Positions 45,809-55,430 are shown, counted from the first letter of the stretch. The stretch: DNA of 64,000 bases from JANXAZ01 sp964504655 (GCA_964504655.1 CAZDFD010000006.1:1-64000); one strand, 5' to 3'. Notes: generated by a model from the letters alone, not told the origin. Numbers and translations are program-made.

Positions 45809-46534
45809 TTGGCGAGCCTGCTCGTGCTCGGCTCGAAGCCGGCCCCGGCGCTGCCGCCGCGCGCCGCCTTCGATGCCGTCGCCTGCGCCAACGCCTCCGG
45901 CCACTCGGCCCGGGCGCTCGGCCTGCCCGACCCGGTCTTCACCGTCGTGACCGCGGTCCTGACCTCGGGCAAGGCCTCCGACGAGCACTCGCTGCGCCGC
46001 CTGCAGGGGCTGCGGACCGGTCGCCTCTGGCACATCCGCCGCCCCAAGGCGGACGCGGGCGGGCCGCTCGCCCGGCTCCTGGCGGCGGTCCGCATGCGGC
46101 GCATGTCGGTGGCCGAGCTGCGCCGCCGGCTGCGCGCCCTCGACTTCCGCTACGAGGAGCTCGTGAGCCGACCCGCCCGCTTCTACCACGATCTCGTCCT
46201 CGGGCTCTGCGAGGGCGATCCCGGGCTCGCCGAGACGATCGCCCGCAAGCAGCCCTCGACGGGGCTCGTCGCGGTCGCCCTGGGCCTCGCGGACGGCCGC
46301 TTCGAGCGGGTCTTGATGGCCGGCTTCGACTTCACCTTGACCCACGCCTACGGCGACAATCCCCTGATCGCGCGGCGCGGCAGTGCGGCGAGCGCGCACG
46401 CCCCGACCGACGTGGCGATCCTCCGCCGCCTCGCCGCGCTGCGCCCGGACCTGTGCACGAGCGAACCCCTCGTGCACGCGCGCACGGGCCTGCCGCTGCT
46501 GGCCGCCGGTGCTCCCGAGGGAGCCGCCGCGTGA
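45809..46534 (+). CDS. Unknown protein, possibly a GT29/DUF115-type glycosyltransferase
   Basis: 241 aa from TTG 45809. Not confidently recognised. Its N-terminus SLLVLGSKPAPALPPRAAFD looks like a Rossmann-like sugar-nucleotide fold, and the segment KQPSTGLVAVALGLADGRFE followed by VLMAGFDFTLTHAYG is reminiscent of the P-S-T-G and GFD..H motifs of sialyltransferase-like (GT29/DUF115) proteins. No signal peptide or membrane helix. It overlaps the sulfotransferase (GTGA) and follows pqiC by 7 nt, so it is co-expressed with both; a joint role in decorating a surface glycan is inferred. Confidence 0.5.
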   Translation: MASLLVLGSKPAPALPPRAAFDAVACANASGHSARALGLPDPVFTVVTAVLTSGKASDEHSLRRLQGLRTGRLWHIRRPKADAGGPLARLLAAVRMRRMSVAELRRRLRALDFRYEELVSRPARFYHDLVLGLCEGDPGLAETIARKQPSTGLVAVALGLADGRFERVLMAGFDFTLTHAYGDNPLIARRGSAASAHAPTDVAILRRLAALRPDLCTSEPLVHARTGLPLLAAGAPEGAAA

Positions 46535-47412
46535 GGCGCCTGCTCGAGCTCTGGCGGCGCCACAAGGACGAGCGCCGGCGCACGCGCAAGCGGCTGCCCG
46601 AGCTCGAGGCCGCCGACCTCGTGCTGGTGAGCCACGCCAAGTCGGGGCGGACCTGGCTCGTGGCGCTGATCTCGCACGTCCTCCATCTGACGCGCGGCGT
46701 GCCGGTCGACGAGCTCTGGGACGGCGACCGGTTCCACCGGCTCGACCCCGGGATCCCGAAGCTCTTCACCACCCACGAGCGCAACGAGCCCGAGCCGATC
46801 CGCCGCCGCCTCCCCGAGCTCGTCCGCGACCGCCGCCTGCTGCTCCTGGTCCGCGACCCGCGCGACGTGATCGTCTCCTGGTACCACCACCACGCCCGCC
46901 GCTCGACCCCGCGCACCCGCGCCCGGCTGGGCCTGCCGCTCGACATGGAGCGGGTCGATCTCGCCGCCTTCGCCGCCGACGCGGGCTTCGGCCTGCCGAG
47001 TGTGGTCGCGTTCCTCGAGCGCTGGGGCGCGATCGCCCGGGCCCATCCGCGCGCCCTCCTCGTCCGCTACGAGGATCTGCGCGCCCGTCCGGAGGCCGAG
47101 CTCGCGCGCGTCCTGGCCTTCCTCGGGCTGCCGGCGCCGGCCTCGGTGCTCGAACGCGCGGTCGCCTTCGCCTCGTTCGAATCGCTCAGGGAGAAGGAGG
47201 CAACGGGCTTCTTCCGCACCGAGAAGCTGCAGGCGCGCGACCCGGGCGACCCCGAGAGCTTCAAGGTGCGCCGCGGCAAGGTGGGCGGCTACCGGGACGA
47301 GCTGCCGGCCGAGGTCGTGGCCCGGCTCGACCGGCTGGTGGCCGAGCGGCTCGACCCGTGGCTCGGCTACGGTGCCGCGCCCGGCGGATCGCGTACCGCC
47401 GCGAGCATGTAG
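46531..47412 (+). CDS. PAPS-dependent sulfotransferase
   Basis: 293 aa from GTG 46531. The 5'-phosphosulfate loop VSHAKSGRTWLVALISHVL is near residue 38, the 3'-phosphate motif LLLVRDPRDVIVSWYHHHAR near 100, and KVRRGKVGGYRDEL (RxGxxGxxR type) near 248. These three motifs define the sulfotransferase family acting on carbohydrates or small molecules. Its coupling to the putative glycosyltransferase suggests a sulfated surface glycan, but the acceptor is unknown. The 3' end overlaps the convergent ubiG by 46 nt. Confidence 0.9.
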   Translation: MRRLLELWRRHKDERRRTRKRLPELEAADLVLVSHAKSGRTWLVALISHVLHLTRGVPVDELWDGDRFHRLDPGIPKLFTTHERNEPEPIRRRLPELVRDRRLLLLVRDPRDVIVSWYHHHARRSTPRTRARLGLPLDMERVDLAAFAADAGFGLPSVVAFLERWGAIARAHPRALLVRYEDLRARPEAELARVLAFLGLPAPASVLERAVAFASFESLREKEATGFFRTEKLQARDPGDPESFKVRRGKVGGYRDELPAEVVARLDRLVAERLDPWLGYGAAPGGSRTAASM

Positions 47413-48137
47413 TTGACCGACGGGTCGGGGCTCGTGACGAAGCGCTCGTAGGCCGGCTCCCAGGCCACGCCCGTCAGATCGACCGGGCGCAGCCCGGCGG
47501 CGCGCAGCCAGCGGGCCAGCTCGGAGGGCTTGAGGAAGCGGCCCCAGCGGTGCGTGCCGCGCGGCAGCCAGCCGAGCAGATACTCGGCCGCGACGATCGC
47601 CAGCACCCAGGAGGCGAGCGTGCGCGACAGCGTCGCCAGCACCACGAGCCCGCCCGGCCGGGTGGCCCGGGCGAGCGCGTCCGTGAACGCGGCCGGGTCC
47701 GGCACGTGCTCGACCACCTCGAGCGCCGCCACCAGATCGAAGCGGCGGCCCTCGGCCACGATCGCCTCGAGCGTGCTCGCCCGGTAGTCGATCGCGAGGC
47801 CCTGTGCCCTGGCGTGGCGTTCGGCCGCCTCGATGTTGGCGGGCTCGGGGTCGATGCCGGTGACCCGCGCGCCGAGCCGGGCCAGCGGCTCGGCCAGGAG
47901 CCCGCCGCCGCAGCCGACGTCGAGCACGGCGAGGCCGTCGAGCGGCCTCCGTCCGGGCCCGGTCGGCAGGTGCGCGCGGGCCTGGCGGAGCAGCCAGTCG
48001 ATCCGCACCGGGTTCATCAGATGCAGCGGGCGGAGCGGACCCGCGGGGTCCCACCAGCGCTCGGCCAGGGCCTGGAACTTGCCGAGCTCGGCGGGGTCGA
48101 CGGTGGCTGGTTCGGCGCGCTGCTCGGCCTTGCCCAT
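47367..48137 (-). CDS. ubiG: Ubiquinone biosynthesis O-methyltransferase
   Basis: 256 aa from ATG 48137 (an upstream GTG 48185 is possible). Family opening TVDPAELGKFQALAERWWDP, substrate segment RPLHLMNPVRIDW, SAM motif I VLDVGCGGGLLAEPL near residue 68, TGIDPEPANIEAA, and the downstream GTHRWGRFLKPSELARWLRA. It performs both O-methylations of ubiquinone synthesis. It is divergent from lysC, the common alphaproteobacterial neighbourhood. The C-terminus overlaps the sulfotransferase by 46 nt. Confidence 0.95.
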   Translation of the reverse strand: MGKAEQRAEPATVDPAELGKFQALAERWWDPAGPLRPLHLMNPVRIDWLLRQARAHLPTGPGRRPLDGLAVLDVGCGGGLLAEPLARLGARVTGIDPEPANIEAAERHARAQGLAIDYRASTLEAIVAEGRRFDLVAALEVVEHVPDPAAFTDALARATRPGGLVVLATLSRTLASWVLAIVAAEYLLGWLPRGTHRWGRFLKPSELARWLRAAGLRPVDLTGVAWEPAYERFVTSPDPSVNYMLAAVRDPPGAAP

Positions 48138-48235
48138 GGGTCCGTCCGCCTGTACGAGAGCCGAAGCCTTGAGGCCTGCGTCCACGGAGGCGGCAACGAC
48201 CGCACGCCCGGCGCGGCGGAGCGCGAGACGGTTCC

Positions 48236-49459
48236 TTGGCCCTCCTCGTCCAGAAATATGGCGGCACCTCGGTCGCCGATCTAGACCGCATCCGCAACGT
48301 CGCGGCGCGGATCCGGCGGACGGTCGAGGCGGGCGATCGGGTGGCTGTGGTGGTCTCGGCCATGGCCGGCACCACCAACCAGTTGGTCGCCTGGGTGCAC
48401 GGGCTCGATCCGGCCGGCTACGACCCGGCCGAGTACGACCAAGTGGTCTCGAGCGGCGAGCCCGTGACCATCGGGCTCCTGGCGATCGCGCTCCAGGGCC
48501 TGGGTGTCGGGGCCCGCTCGTTCCTCGGCTGGCAGGCCGGGTTCCGCACCGACGCCGGGCACGGCAAGGCGCGCATCCTGGCGGTCGAGCCGGGCGCCGT
48601 GCGCGCCTGCCTCGAGGAGGGCCGGGTGGCGGTGGTGGCGGGCTTCCAGGGCATCGGCCCGGACGGCCGCGTCACCACCCTCGGGCGCGGCGGCTCGGAC
48701 ACCTCGGCGGTGGCGCTCGCGGCGGCGCTGGGTGCCGAGCGCTGCGACATCTACACCGACGTCGACGGGGTCTACACGACCGACCCGCGGATCGTCGCCA
48801 AGGCCCGCAAGCTCGACCGGATCGCCTACGAGGAGATGCTCGAGATGGCCTCGGTCGGGGCCAAGGTGCTCGAGACCCGCTCGGTCGCGCTCGCCATGCG
48901 GCATCGGGTCCGCGTGCAGGTGCTCTCGAGCTTCGAGGACCGGCCCGGCACGCTGGTCGTGGACGAGGACGAGATCGTGGAAAGCCAGATCGTGAGTGGG
49001 ATCGCCTACAGCCGCAACGAGGCGCGGATCACCGTCCAGCAGGTCAAGGACCGGCCGGGCGTGGCGGCGGCGGTGTTCGGGCCCCTGGCCGAGGCCAACA
49101 TCAACGTCGACATGATCGTCCAGTCGGTGTCGCGCGACGGCAAGTTCGCCAACATCACCTTCACGGTCACCAAGGCCGATCTGCCGCGCGCGCAGGCGGT
49201 GCTCGGCCGCCACCAGCAGGCGATCGGCTTCGAGCGGCTGGTGGCCGACCCCGAGGTCGTCAAGATCTCGGTCATCGGCGTCGGCATGCGCAGCCATGCC
49301 GGCATCGCCCACCAGATGTTCCAGACGCTGGCCGAGAAGGGCATCAACATCCAGGCGATCTCAACCTCGGAGATCAAGATCAGCGTGCTCATCGCCGACG
49401 AGTACACCGAGCTGGCGCTGCGGGCGCTGCACAGCGCCTACGGCCTGGACGCGGCCTGA
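48236..49459 (+). CDS. lysC: Aspartate kinase
   Basis: 407 aa from TTG 48236. Kinase opening LLVQKYGGTSVADLDRIRNV, then LGRGGSDTSAVALAAALGAE, DGVYTTDPRIV and EEMLEMASVGAKVLETRS, followed by two ACT domains (residues ~265-405) that bind regulatory amino acids (lysine and/or threonine). It phosphorylates aspartate as the committed step to lysine, threonine, methionine and diaminopimelate. A short 98-nt divergent gap separates it from ubiG. The TTG start is supported by the KYGGTSV position typical of the family. The next gene follows by 4 nt. Confidence 0.95.
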   Translation: MALLVQKYGGTSVADLDRIRNVAARIRRTVEAGDRVAVVVSAMAGTTNQLVAWVHGLDPAGYDPAEYDQVVSSGEPVTIGLLAIALQGLGVGARSFLGWQAGFRTDAGHGKARILAVEPGAVRACLEEGRVAVVAGFQGIGPDGRVTTLGRGGSDTSAVALAAALGAERCDIYTDVDGVYTTDPRIVAKARKLDRIAYEEMLEMASVGAKVLETRSVALAMRHRVRVQVLSSFEDRPGTLVVDEDEIVESQIVSGIAYSRNEARITVQQVKDRPGVAAAVFGPLAEANINVDMIVQSVSRDGKFANITFTVTKADLPRAQAVLGRHQQAIGFERLVADPEVVKISVIGVGMRSHAGIAHQMFQTLAEKGINIQAISTSEIKISVLIADEYTELALRALHSAYGLDAA

Positions 49460-49463
49460 ACCG

Positions 49464-50513
49464 GTGGCCGCCGCGCGGGCCTCCGACCTGCTCGAGGCGC
49501 TCTGGGCGCGCGGCCGGCGCTTCCTCGGCTGCGAGCTCGCCGTCATGGGCGGCGCCATGACCTGGGTGAGCGAGCGCAACCTCGTGGCGGCGATCGGCGA
49601 GGCCGGCGGCTTCGGCGTGCTCGCCTGCGGCGCCATGCCGCCCGAGGCCTTGGCCGAGGAGATCGACGCCACACGGGCGCTCACCGACCGGCCCTTCGGC
49701 GTCAACCTGATCGTCATGCATCCGGCACTCGACGAGCTCGTGTCGGTGTGCCTCGACCGGCGGGTCGGGCACGTCGTACTGGCCGGCGGGCTGCCGCCGC
49801 GCGAGGCGATCGTGCGGCTCAAGGCCGCGGGCCTCAAGGTGCTGGCCTTCGCCCCGGCGGCGGCGATCGCCCGGAGGCTCGTGCGCCAGGGCGTGGATGC
49901 GCTCATCGTCGAGGGCCACGAGGCGGGTGGCCATGTCGGGCCCGTGGCGACCTCGGTGCTCGCCCAGGAGATCCTCCCCGTGGTGCCCGAGGTGCCGGTG
50001 TTCGTGGCCGGCGGGATCGGCCACGGCGAGGCGATCGCCGCCTACCTCCTGATGGGTGCGGCCGGGGTGCAGATGGGCACGGTCCTGGTCTGCGCCTCGG
50101 AATCGATCGCCCATCCGGCCTTCAAGCAGGCCTTCGTGCGCGCCCAGGCGCGCGACGCGGTGGTCTCGCCGCAGGTCGACCCGCAGTTCAAGGTGATCCC
50201 GGTGCGTGCGCTCGCCAACGCCGGCACCCGGCGCTTCGTCGAGACCCAGCACGAGGTGATCGGCCGGCACCGCCGCGGCGAGCTGTCGTTCGAGGAGGCC
50301 TCGCTCGCGATCGAGCATTTCTGGGCCGGGGCGCTGCGCCGGGCGGTGATCGAGGGCGACGTCGAGCACGGCTCGCTGATGGCCGGGCAGAGCGTCGGCC
50401 TGGTCCAGCGCGTCCAGCCCGCGGCCGCCATCCTGGCCGAGCTGGTCGAGCAGGCCCGCGCGGCCCTCGGCCGGCTCGCCGACCGCTGCCCGCGGGTGGT
50501 GGAGCCGGCGTGA
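49464..50513 (+). CDS. NPD-family flavoprotein (nitronate monooxygenase or FabK-like)
   Basis: 349 aa from GTG 49464. FMN-binding barrel: AVMGGAMTWVSERNLVAAIG near the start, GGFGVLACGAMPPEAL, FGVNLIVMHP, VEGHEAGGHVG and PVFVAGGIGHGEAIAAYL with GAAGVQMGTVLVCASESIAH. This pattern covers nitronate monooxygenase and enoyl-ACP reductase II (FabK); the short C-terminus cannot separate them. It sits between lysC and ptsP, overlapping ptsP by GTGA; homologues in this position are commonly just called nitronate monooxygenase. Confidence 0.85.
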   Translation: MAAARASDLLEALWARGRRFLGCELAVMGGAMTWVSERNLVAAIGEAGGFGVLACGAMPPEALAEEIDATRALTDRPFGVNLIVMHPALDELVSVCLDRRVGHVVLAGGLPPREAIVRLKAAGLKVLAFAPAAAIARRLVRQGVDALIVEGHEAGGHVGPVATSVLAQEILPVVPEVPVFVAGGIGHGEAIAAYLLMGAAGVQMGTVLVCASESIAHPAFKQAFVRAQARDAVVSPQVDPQFKVIPVRALANAGTRRFVETQHEVIGRHRRGELSFEEASLAIEHFWAGALRRAVIEGDVEHGSLMAGQSVGLVQRVQPAAAILAELVEQARAALGRLADRCPRVVEPA

Positions 50514-52849
50514 GCCCGCCGATCGGCGGCTGGGCCGCCGGCGAGCCCGCCGCCGAGAGCCGCCGGCCGAGCGAGGTGATCCCGGCCCGCCGGCTGCTGC
50601 GCCGGCTGGTGGCGGCGGTGGCCGAGCCGACCGGCCCGCAGGAGCGGCTCGACAAGATCGTCAAGATGATCGCCGCCGATCTCGTGGCCGAGGTCTGCTC
50701 GGTCTACGTCCAGCGCGCCGGCGACGTGCTCGAGCTGTTCGCCACCGAGGGCCTCGCCCGCGAGGCCGTGCACCGCACCCGGCTGCGGGTCGGCGAGGGC
50801 CTGGTCGGCACCATCGCCGCCACCGGCGACGTCATCAACACCGCCGACGCCCAGAGCCACCCGAACTTCGCCTATCGGCCGGAGACCCGCGAGGAGATCT
50901 ACCACTCGCTCCTGGGCGTGCCGATCCTGCGCAGCGGCCGGGTGGTGGGCGTGCTCACCATCCAGAACACCGCCCGGCGCGGCTACGGCGAGGACGAGAT
51001 CGACGCGATGCAGATCATCGCCTCGGTCCTGGCCGAGATGTTCGCCTCGGGCGGCATCATCGACCGCGAGCGCTACACCGACCTCGGCGCCCCGCCGGCC
51101 GAACGGCGCCGGCTCGAGGCGCTGCGCCTGGTCGAGGGCATCGCCATCGGCCGCGCCTGGCTGCACGAGCCGCGGATCGAGATCAGCCGGCTCCTGGCCG
51201 ACGACCCGGCCGTCGAGCGCGCCCGCCTCGAGGAGGCGACCCGGGCGCTGCGCAGCTCGCTCGACCGCATGCTGGCGCGCGCCGATCTGGCCTCGGGCGA
51301 GCACCGCGAGGTGCTCGAGGCCTACCGCATGTTCGCCAACGACGCCGGCTGGCTCAGGCGCATCCGCGAGGCGATCGACACCGGGCTCTCGGCCGAGGCC
51401 GCGGTCCGCCGCATCCAGGAGCAGACCCGGCTCAGGATCGGCCACGCCGCCGACCCCTACCTCAAGGAGCGGCTGCTCGACCTCGACGATCTGGCCAACC
51501 GGCTGCTCCTGCACCTGGCCGGCCGCAGCACCGCGCACGACCCGGCGGCGGTGCCCGAGGACTGCATCCTGGTCGCCCGCTCGCTGTCGGCGGCCGAGCT
51601 GATCGAGTTCGACCGCACCAAGCTCCGGGGCGTGATCCTCGAGGAGGGCTCGAAGACCGCGCACGTGACGATCGTGGCGCGGGCCTTGGACGTGCCGCTG
51701 GTCGGCCGGGTGAGCGGCGCCATGACCCTCTTCGAGCCCGGCGACCCGGTGGCGCTCGATGCCGAGAACGGCCTCGTCTTCCTGCGCCCGAGCGAGGACG
51801 TGCTGCAGGCCTTCGCGCGCACCGTGCAGGCGCGCAACGAGCGCCGCCGCCAGCTCGCCGCGCTCCGGGACCTGCCGGCCAGGACCCGCGATGGCGTCGA
51901 GCTCTGGATCGGCATCAACGCGGCCTTCCTGGCCGACCTGCCGGCGCTCGCGGAGAGCGGTGCCGCCGGCATCGGCCTGTTCCGCACCGAGCTCGGCTTC
52001 ATGACCCGGCCGGCCTGGCCGTCGATCGAGGAGCAGACGCAGGCCTACCGGCGGGTGCTCGATCTCGCCGGCGACCGCCGGGTGGTGTTCCGCACCCTCG
52101 ACATCGGCAGCGACAAGCATCTGCCCTACTGGCGCGCCCCGCCCGAGGACAACCCGGCCATGGGCTGGCGGGCGATCCGCATCGCCCTCGACCGGCCGGC
52201 GCTCTTGCGCGACCAGCTCCGCGCGCTCCTCGCCGCCGCCGACGGCCGGCCGCTCGCGATCATGTTCCCGATGGTGGCCGAGGTGGCCGAGTTCCTGGCG
52301 GCGCGCGGCCTGCTCGAGCAGGAGGTCGGGCGGCTCGCGGCCGGCGGCGGCCGACCGCCCGAGCGCCTCGAGGTCGGCGTGATGTTCGAGGTGCCGGCGC
52401 TGTTCTGGCAGCTCGACGCGCTGTTGGCGCAGGTCGACTTCGTCTCGGTCGGCTCCAACGATCTCCTGCAGTTCCTGTTCGCCTGCGACCGCGGCAACCC
52501 GACCTTGGCCGAGCGCTACGACGTGCTGGCGCCGGCCGCGCTCGGCTTCTTGCGCGATCTCGTCGAGCGCTGCCGGGCGGCGGGCGTGCCCCTGACCCTG
52601 TGCGGCGAGATGGCGAGCCGGCCGCTCGAGGCCATGGCGCTGGTCGGCCTCGGCATCCGCCGCCTGTCGGTCGCGGCGAGCGAGATCGGCTCGGTCAAGG
52701 CCACCGTCCGCTCGCTCGAGGCGAGCCGGCTCGCCGCCTACCTCGAGCCGCTGCTCGGCCTGCCCGACCGCTCGCTGCGGCGCCGGCTGATCGCCTGGGC
52801 CCTCGACCACGGCGTGGTGTTGCCACCGGGCACGACCACGACCACCTGA
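50510..52849 (+). CDS. ptsP: PTS-Ntr enzyme I
   Basis: 779 aa from GTG 50510. An N-terminal GAF domain (~35-175, LVAEVCSVYVQRAGDVLELF and VGEGLVGTIAATGDVINTAD) precedes the PEP-utilising enzyme I region: phospho-histidine loop GSKTAHVTIVARAL near 385, GIGLFRTELGFM near 490, RTLDIGSDKHLP and C-terminal VGSNDLLQFLFACDRGNPT (PEP site). It starts the nitrogen-related phosphorelay to NPr and EIIA-Ntr, often linked to potassium, nitrogen and carbon-storage control. The catalytic His and PEP-binding Arg/Asp are present. Confidence 0.95.
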   Translation: MSPPIGGWAAGEPAAESRRPSEVIPARRLLRRLVAAVAEPTGPQERLDKIVKMIAADLVAEVCSVYVQRAGDVLELFATEGLAREAVHRTRLRVGEGLVGTIAATGDVINTADAQSHPNFAYRPETREEIYHSLLGVPILRSGRVVGVLTIQNTARRGYGEDEIDAMQIIASVLAEMFASGGIIDRERYTDLGAPPAERRRLEALRLVEGIAIGRAWLHEPRIEISRLLADDPAVERARLEEATRALRSSLDRMLARADLASGEHREVLEAYRMFANDAGWLRRIREAIDTGLSAEAAVRRIQEQTRLRIGHAADPYLKERLLDLDDLANRLLLHLAGRSTAHDPAAVPEDCILVARSLSAAELIEFDRTKLRGVILEEGSKTAHVTIVARALDVPLVGRVSGAMTLFEPGDPVALDAENGLVFLRPSEDVLQAFARTVQARNERRRQLAALRDLPARTRDGVELWIGINAAFLADLPALAESGAAGIGLFRTELGFMTRPAWPSIEEQTQAYRRVLDLAGDRRVVFRTLDIGSDKHLPYWRAPPEDNPAMGWRAIRIALDRPALLRDQLRALLAAADGRPLAIMFPMVAEVAEFLAARGLLEQEVGRLAAGGGRPPERLEVGVMFEVPALFWQLDALLAQVDFVSVGSNDLLQFLFACDRGNPTLAERYDVLAPAALGFLRDLVERCRAAGVPLTLCGEMASRPLEAMALVGLGIRRLSVAASEIGSVKATVRSLEASRLAAYLEPLLGLPDRSLRRRLIAWALDHGVVLPPGTTTTT

Positions 52850-52964
52850 GGCGTATGCGGCGATGCAGCCCGGGCCGAAGCGTTTGGCGGGCGACGCACC
52901 GTCTGCTATCGTGCCGCCCGGATGCCGTTCCGGGCGTCCTTCTCCTCGCGACCTCGGACCGGTC

Positions 52965-54047
52965 ATGAGCAGTCAGGCAAGCCGACAGACCGCGGACCTT
53001 CGCGACTCGCCCGCCGGCCAGCTCCGCCGGGTCGGCGGTGTCCTGCGCGAGGCCCGCCAGGCCCGCGGCGAGGACCTCTACGCCGTGGCCGAGGCGCTGC
53101 GAATCAAGCCCTCCTACCTGTTCGCCCTCGAGGAGGGCGACCTCGGGATGACGCCGGGCCGGCCCTACGCGCTCGGCTTCCTGCGCACCTACGCCGACCA
53201 TCTGGGCTTCGACGGCGCCGAGGTCGTGCGCCTGGTCAAGCAGACGCTCGACGGCGCCCCGCCCGAGCCCGAGCTCGTGGTGCCGCAGCCCGAGCGCGAC
53301 GACCGCCGCCCCAGGGGCCTCCTGGTGGCGGCCTCGATCCTGCTCGCCGGGCTGCTCTACGGCGGCTGGCACATGCTCGGCCGCGACCAGCCGGTGCTCG
53401 AGCGGGTGGCAGCCGTGCCGGGCGAGCTCGGCCGGCTGGCCGGCGACCTCCTGGGCGGCCCGCCCTCGCTGCCGGCGCCCCCGCCGACGCGGGTCGCGGC
53501 CGCACCGCCGCCCCCGCCGCCCCCGCCGGCCCAGTCCCTGCCGACCCGGCCGCTGCCGAGCCCGGCCCCGCCGGAGCCGGCCGGGCTGCAGGTGCTCGTG
53601 GCACCCGAGCCCGTCGAGGCGGTGGCGGCGGCGCCGCGCTTCCTCGGCGGGCGCGATTCGACCTCGGCCCAGGCGGCCGAGCGACCGAGCGCGCCGGCCG
53701 AGGTCTCGCCGGCCACGCTGCTCGCGGCCCTCGACGGCGAGCGGGCACGGCCCGGGCGCGACCTCGGCGGCCCGGCCGAAGGCCGGGTGGTGCTGATCGC
53801 CCGCGACAGCGCCTGGGTGCAGATCCGCAGCGCCAGCCGCGACTATGTGCGCACCCGCACGCTCGATCCGGGCGAGCGGCTGGTGCTGCCCGAGCGCGAC
53901 GACCTGGCGCTATGGACCGGGAACGCCGGCGGCATCGAGGTGGTGGTCGAGGGCCGTTCGCTCGGCCTCTTGGGCGAGACCGGCAAGGTGGTACGCGACG
54001 TGCCGCTGGTACCGGGGCCGCTGCGCGCCCGGCTCGGCCAGAACTGA
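52965..54047 (+). CDS. RodZ-like cytoskeletal/HTH membrane protein
   Basis: 360 aa from ATG 52965. The N-terminal helix-turn-helix (VGGVLREARQARGEDLYAVA, LRIKPSYLFALEEGDL, residues ~30-75) is of the RodZ type. One TM helix (GLLVAASILLAGLLYGGWHM, ~117-136), a long Pro/Ala-rich periplasmic linker, and a C-terminal DUF4115 domain near 265-355 (VVLIARDSAWVQIRSASRDY, LGLLGETGKVVRDV) complete the layout. RodZ links the MreB cytoskeleton to the cell-wall machinery. The ispG neighbour downstream is the usual context. Confidence 0.9.
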   Translation: MSSQASRQTADLRDSPAGQLRRVGGVLREARQARGEDLYAVAEALRIKPSYLFALEEGDLGMTPGRPYALGFLRTYADHLGFDGAEVVRLVKQTLDGAPPEPELVVPQPERDDRRPRGLLVAASILLAGLLYGGWHMLGRDQPVLERVAAVPGELGRLAGDLLGGPPSLPAPPPTRVAAAPPPPPPPPAQSLPTRPLPSPAPPEPAGLQVLVAPEPVEAVAAAPRFLGGRDSTSAQAAERPSAPAEVSPATLLAALDGERARPGRDLGGPAEGRVVLIARDSAWVQIRSASRDYVRTRTLDPGERLVLPERDDLALWTGNAGGIEVVVEGRSLGLLGETGKVVRDVPLVPGPLRARLGQN

Positions 54048-54091
54048 GGCTGCGGCCGGCCCGGCGCGGCGCCGGGCGGAGGGAGGACGTC

Positions 54092-55333
54092 ATGGTGGCG
54101 CTCGCCGAGATCCGGCGGCACGGGACGCACGCGGTCCGGATCGGCGCCGTCACGGTCGGCGGCGGCGCCCCGGTCGTGGTCCAGTCGATGACCAACACCG
54201 ACACCGCCGACCCCGACGCCACCACGGCGCAGGTGATCGAGCTCGCCCGCGCCGGCTCGGAGATCGTGCGGATCACCGTCAACACCGAGGCCGCGGCCCG
54301 GGCCGTGCCGATCCTCCGCGACCGGCTCGACCTCCTGGGCCTGCGCGAGCTGCCGCTCGTGGGCGACTTCCACTACAACGGCCACCGGCTCCTGGCCGAG
54401 GTTCCCGAGCTCGGCCGCTGCCTGGCCAAGCTCAGGATCAACCCCGGCAATGTCGGCTTCGGCGACAAGCGCGACCGCCAGTTCGAGCAGATGATCGAGG
54501 CGGCGCTGCGCCACGACCGGCCGGTCCGGATCGGGGTCAACTGGGGCTCGCTCGACCAGGACCTGGCCGCCCGGCTCATGGACGCCAACGCCGCCCGGCC
54601 CGACCCGCAGCCGGCCGACGCGGTGCTGCGCGAGGCGCTCGTCCGCTCCGCGCTCGAGAGCGCCGCGCACGCCGAGCGGATCGGCCTGCCGGCCGACCGG
54701 ATCGTGATCTCGGCCAAGGTCAGCCGGGTGCAGGACATGGTCGCGGTCTACCGGGAGCTCGCCCGCCGCGCGCGCTACGCCCTGCATCTGGGCCTGACCG
54801 AGGCCGGCATGGGCGCCAAGGGCATCGTCGCCACGACCGCGGCGCTCGGCCTCCTCCTGCAGGAAGGTATCGGCGACACGATCCGCGCCTCCTTGACCCC
54901 GGCCCCGGGCGAGCCGCGCGCCACCGAGGTGCAGGTCTGCCAGCAGATCCTGCAGTCGCTCGGCCTGCGCTCCTTCACCCCCCAGGTCGCCGCCTGCCCG
55001 GGCTGCGGGCGGACCACGAGCACGGTGTTCCAGGAGCTCGCGGGCGCCATCCAGGGCTGGCTCGCGGCGCAGATGCCGGTCTGGAAGGAGCGCTATCCGG
55101 GTGTGGAGACGCTCAACGTCGCGGTCATGGGCTGCATCGTCAACGGCCCGGGCGAGAGCCGCCACGCCGACATCGGCATCTCGCTGCCCGGCACCGGCGA
55201 GAGCCCGGCGGCACCGGTCTTCGTCGACGGCCGCAAGGTGGCGACGCTCCGCGGCCCGGGCATCGCGCAGGAGTTCCAGGCGATGGTCGAGGCCTATGTC
55301 GAGCGCCGCTACGGGCGGCGCGACGCCGCCTGA
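54092..55333 (+). CDS. ispG: 4-hydroxy-3-methylbut-2-en-1-yl diphosphate synthase (MEP pathway)
   Basis: 413 aa from ATG 54092 with an excellent GGAGGGAGGACGTC ribosome-binding site. Signatures: VVVQSMTNTDTADPDATTAQ, GDFHYNGHRLLAE, LRINPGNVGFGDKRDRQFEQ, VISAKVSRVQDMV, and the [4Fe-4S] cysteines in AACPGCGRTT and VMGCIVNGPGESR. It converts the cyclodiphosphate MEcPP to HMBPP, so isoprenoids come from the MEP pathway. Long form fully typical of proteobacteria. Confidence 0.97.
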   Translation: MVALAEIRRHGTHAVRIGAVTVGGGAPVVVQSMTNTDTADPDATTAQVIELARAGSEIVRITVNTEAAARAVPILRDRLDLLGLRELPLVGDFHYNGHRLLAEVPELGRCLAKLRINPGNVGFGDKRDRQFEQMIEAALRHDRPVRIGVNWGSLDQDLAARLMDANAARPDPQPADAVLREALVRSALESAAHAERIGLPADRIVISAKVSRVQDMVAVYRELARRARYALHLGLTEAGMGAKGIVATTAALGLLLQEGIGDTIRASLTPAPGEPRATEVQVCQQILQSLGLRSFTPQVAACPGCGRTTSTVFQELAGAIQGWLAAQMPVWKERYPGVETLNVAVMGCIVNGPGESRHADIGISLPGTGESPAAPVFVDGRKVATLRGPGIAQEFQAMVEAYVERRYGRRDAA

Positions 55334-55430
55334 GCCGGGCCGGCGGCGCGAGGCCGTCGCGCCGCGGTGACGGGCCCCCGGCCGGCTGCTAGGAGCGGCC
55401 CGCACCTCGAGCCAGCCGGGAGCGCCCTCC

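Noticed and set aside
50042..52966. 974-codon minus-strand frame opposite ptsP
   Set aside because: Antisense shadow of ptsP and the flavoprotein gene; no domain-like sequence.
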